From Candidatus Hydrogenedens sp. (GTDB lineage: Bacteria > Hydrogenedentota > Hydrogenedentia > Hydrogenedentales > Hydrogenedentaceae), in assembly GCA_035378955.1 (NCBI GenBank), contig DAOSUS010000032.1, forward strand, positions 1 to 34,316: 34,316 nt of DNA, read 5' to 3'. Under the pieces are notes generated by a model. It had not been told where the DNA came from. It worked only from the letters and a program-made list of their open reading frames with translations, and made no database searches. This document shows, piece by piece, positions 33,166-34,316 of this stretch. Numbering within the stretch: position 1 is the stretch's first letter; every line of letters starts with the position of its first letter. The translations under genes were made by a program, and so were the position numbers.

Positions 33166-34316
33166 TCATTTTTGTGTATAAAAGAAATTTTTAGCATTGC
33201 AAAATACACCAACAGGAACCAACTTATTTTTTTCTCTATTCATTTTAACACATATAAAGTTTGCTTTTGCTCCTACGGACACACGAAAAAGTGGCATTTT
33301 TACTTTTAGTAGTTTTGCCGGAATAGAAGAGGCACATTTAAAACATTTGTCCCATGAATTCCATGTATTTTTCCGCCAGATAGGGATACAATCCAGCAAA
33401 GAGGATGCACTACCAGCAAGGTATGGAGTTCCTTTTAAGCAAAGTTCCCCATTTTTTTTAAGTTCTACTTCTGAGCCAAACTCCTTATAAACTCCTGATG
33501 ACATTCCCATAAACTTAGTAGCATCGGATACAAGGATAATATTATTAGGTTTCTTACATTTAGCGATAATTTTGAGAACTGTAGGAGGGAGGTGATGTCC
33601 ATCTGCAATAACTGAAACAGATAACCTATCCTCCACAAGAGAATACCATATAGGATTGTTGTGCCGATGAATATAATTTTGAATACCATTACCAATATGA
33701 GTGCAAAGAGTAGCCCCTGCTTCTACCGCATCTTGCATAAGAGAAAGACTTGCATTATGATGACCTAAAGATACACAAACTCCTCTGGATATTAAATATT
33801 TTATAAATGGAATGGCTTTTTTTGTCTCCGGTGCTAATGTAATATAAAGAATTTTACCATCCGCCAATTTATAATATTTTTCAAATTCTTGTTTGGAAGG
33901 AGGTCTTATGTATTTTTTTGCATGTGCTCCACGAGGGCCATCTTCAGGCGAAATCCATGGTCCTTCCAGATGTATTCCGGGAATAGCAAAAGATAATTCC
34001 TTATTTTTTTTCAGACTGTTCCCAATAACCTTACAAAGAAATTCTGTTTTTTCAATAGAGTTAGACACAATAGTAGGAACCCAACGAACAATACCCAAAT
34101 GAAATAACTTTCTGGACAATTCTAATAAATTATCTTCGGTCAAATCTTCATCCTGAACACTAATCCCAAATCCTCCATTTACCTGTATATCAAAAAGTAA
34201 TGGAGCAATTATAGTTTCTTCATCACCAACATCTATGGGGGTATCCCTTGTATTTTCTTTTATACAAGTAATAACCCCATGGGTTATAGTGCATGTTATA
34301 GGCTTTTGGCTACCAG
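33166..34316 (-). CDS. nagA: N-acetylglucosamine-6-phosphate deacetylase-like amidohydrolase (5' end outside window)
   Basis: The frame is open to the right edge; upstream of the TTG at 34143 it still encodes family sequence (LLFDIQVNGGFG), so that codon is not the start. Motifs: GIHLEGPWIS (metal-binding Glu), an ITLAPE strand, SLGHHNAS and LCTHIGN (metal His), IADGHHLPP, VSDAT (catalytic Asp) and LAGSASS. The family removes acetate from GlcNAc-6-phosphate on the way to fructose-6-phosphate. The usual stretch after the second His, THLFNAM-like, is replaced by THIGNGIQNYIHR, so the substrate may be a different N-acetyl sugar. It lies upstream of the phosphatase gene on the same strand. Confidence 0.82.
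   Translation of the reverse strand, partial: GSQKPITCTITHGVITCIKENTRDTPIDVGDEETIIAPLLFDIQVNGGFGISVQDEDLTEDNLLELSRKLFHLGIVRWVPTIVSNSIEKTEFLCKVIGNSLKKNKELSFAIPGIHLEGPWISPEDGPRGAHAKKYIRPPSKQEFEKYYKLADGKILYITLAPETKKAIPFIKYLISRGVCVSLGHHNASLSLMQDAVEAGATLCTHIGNGIQNYIHRHNNPIWYSLVEDRLSVSVIADGHHLPPTVLKIIAKCKKPNNIILVSDATKFMGMSSGVYKEFGSEVELKKNGELCLKGTPYLAGSASSLLDCIPIWRKNTWNSWDKCFKCASSIPAKLLKVKMPLFRVSVGAKANFICVKMNREKNKLVPVGVFCNAKNFFYTQK

Overview
This is an AT-rich bacterial chromosomal window, apparently from a diderm (Gram-negative-type) organism. It carries an Mla/MCE lipid transporter with a lipoprotein partner, Sec, Tat and lipoprotein export signals, and very large secreted repeat proteins with a C-terminal membrane anchor. 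The mix of a CE15-like esterase, a GH109-like enzyme, a NagA-like deacetylase, SSS transport and an FHA/GAF/PP2C partner-switching cassette fits an uncultured lineage of the PVC, Hydrogenedentota or similar kind. That placement is a guess from gene content, not a phylogenetic result. I saw no rRNA, tRNA, CRISPR array or insertion sequence.

Layout. (1) 1-1535, minus strand: the 5' part of a gene fusing a nucleotide-sugar epimerase/dehydratase-like domain to a DegT-type aminotransferase. (2) 1618-3283, plus: an exported CE15-like carbohydrate esterase and a small GGQ release-factor-like protein, closed by a strong hairpin at 3395-3420. (3) 3434-15437: a divergent pair of about 1950-codon paralogues sharing a 256-bp promoter region. 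Each has a signal peptide, an SGNH-hydrolase domain, two Ig-like domains, a roughly 370-residue glycine-rich core, eight Ig-like repeats and a C-terminal membrane anchor. The plus-strand copy has an in-frame amber codon where its twin has tryptophan, and its SGNH nucleophile serine is replaced by aspartate. (4) 15540-16936, minus: apt and a primary-type sigma factor, overlapping by one base. (5) 17251-19500: an exported protein with two copies of one beta-sandwich-like domain, convergent with a stand-alone AICAR transformylase. (6) 19590-25108, plus: rsmE, a HIT protein, aroE, a 66-residue unknown, a PTS-EIIA/zinc-ribbon fusion, a single-domain cyclic-nucleotide-binding protein, an SSS symporter and a 49-residue membrane protein. 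(7) 25167-34316, minus: a nagA-like gene, then a tightly packed series running FHA-GAF-PP2C phosphatase, RsbW-like kinase, STAS protein, MlaE, MlaF, MlaD and PqiC-like lipoprotein, followed by a two-TM unknown protein and a Tat-exported GH109-like protein.

The most interesting system is (7). A complete phosphatase/kinase/STAS partner-switching module is translationally coupled to an MCE lipid transporter. In E. coli the transporter's own STAS subunit, MlaB, sits on the ATPase MlaF. The arrangement therefore suggests lipid transport switched by reversible phosphorylation of the STAS subunit, rather than, or in addition to, sigma-factor control. The second is the divergent giant pair, where the amber codon and the lost nucleophile affect the same copy.
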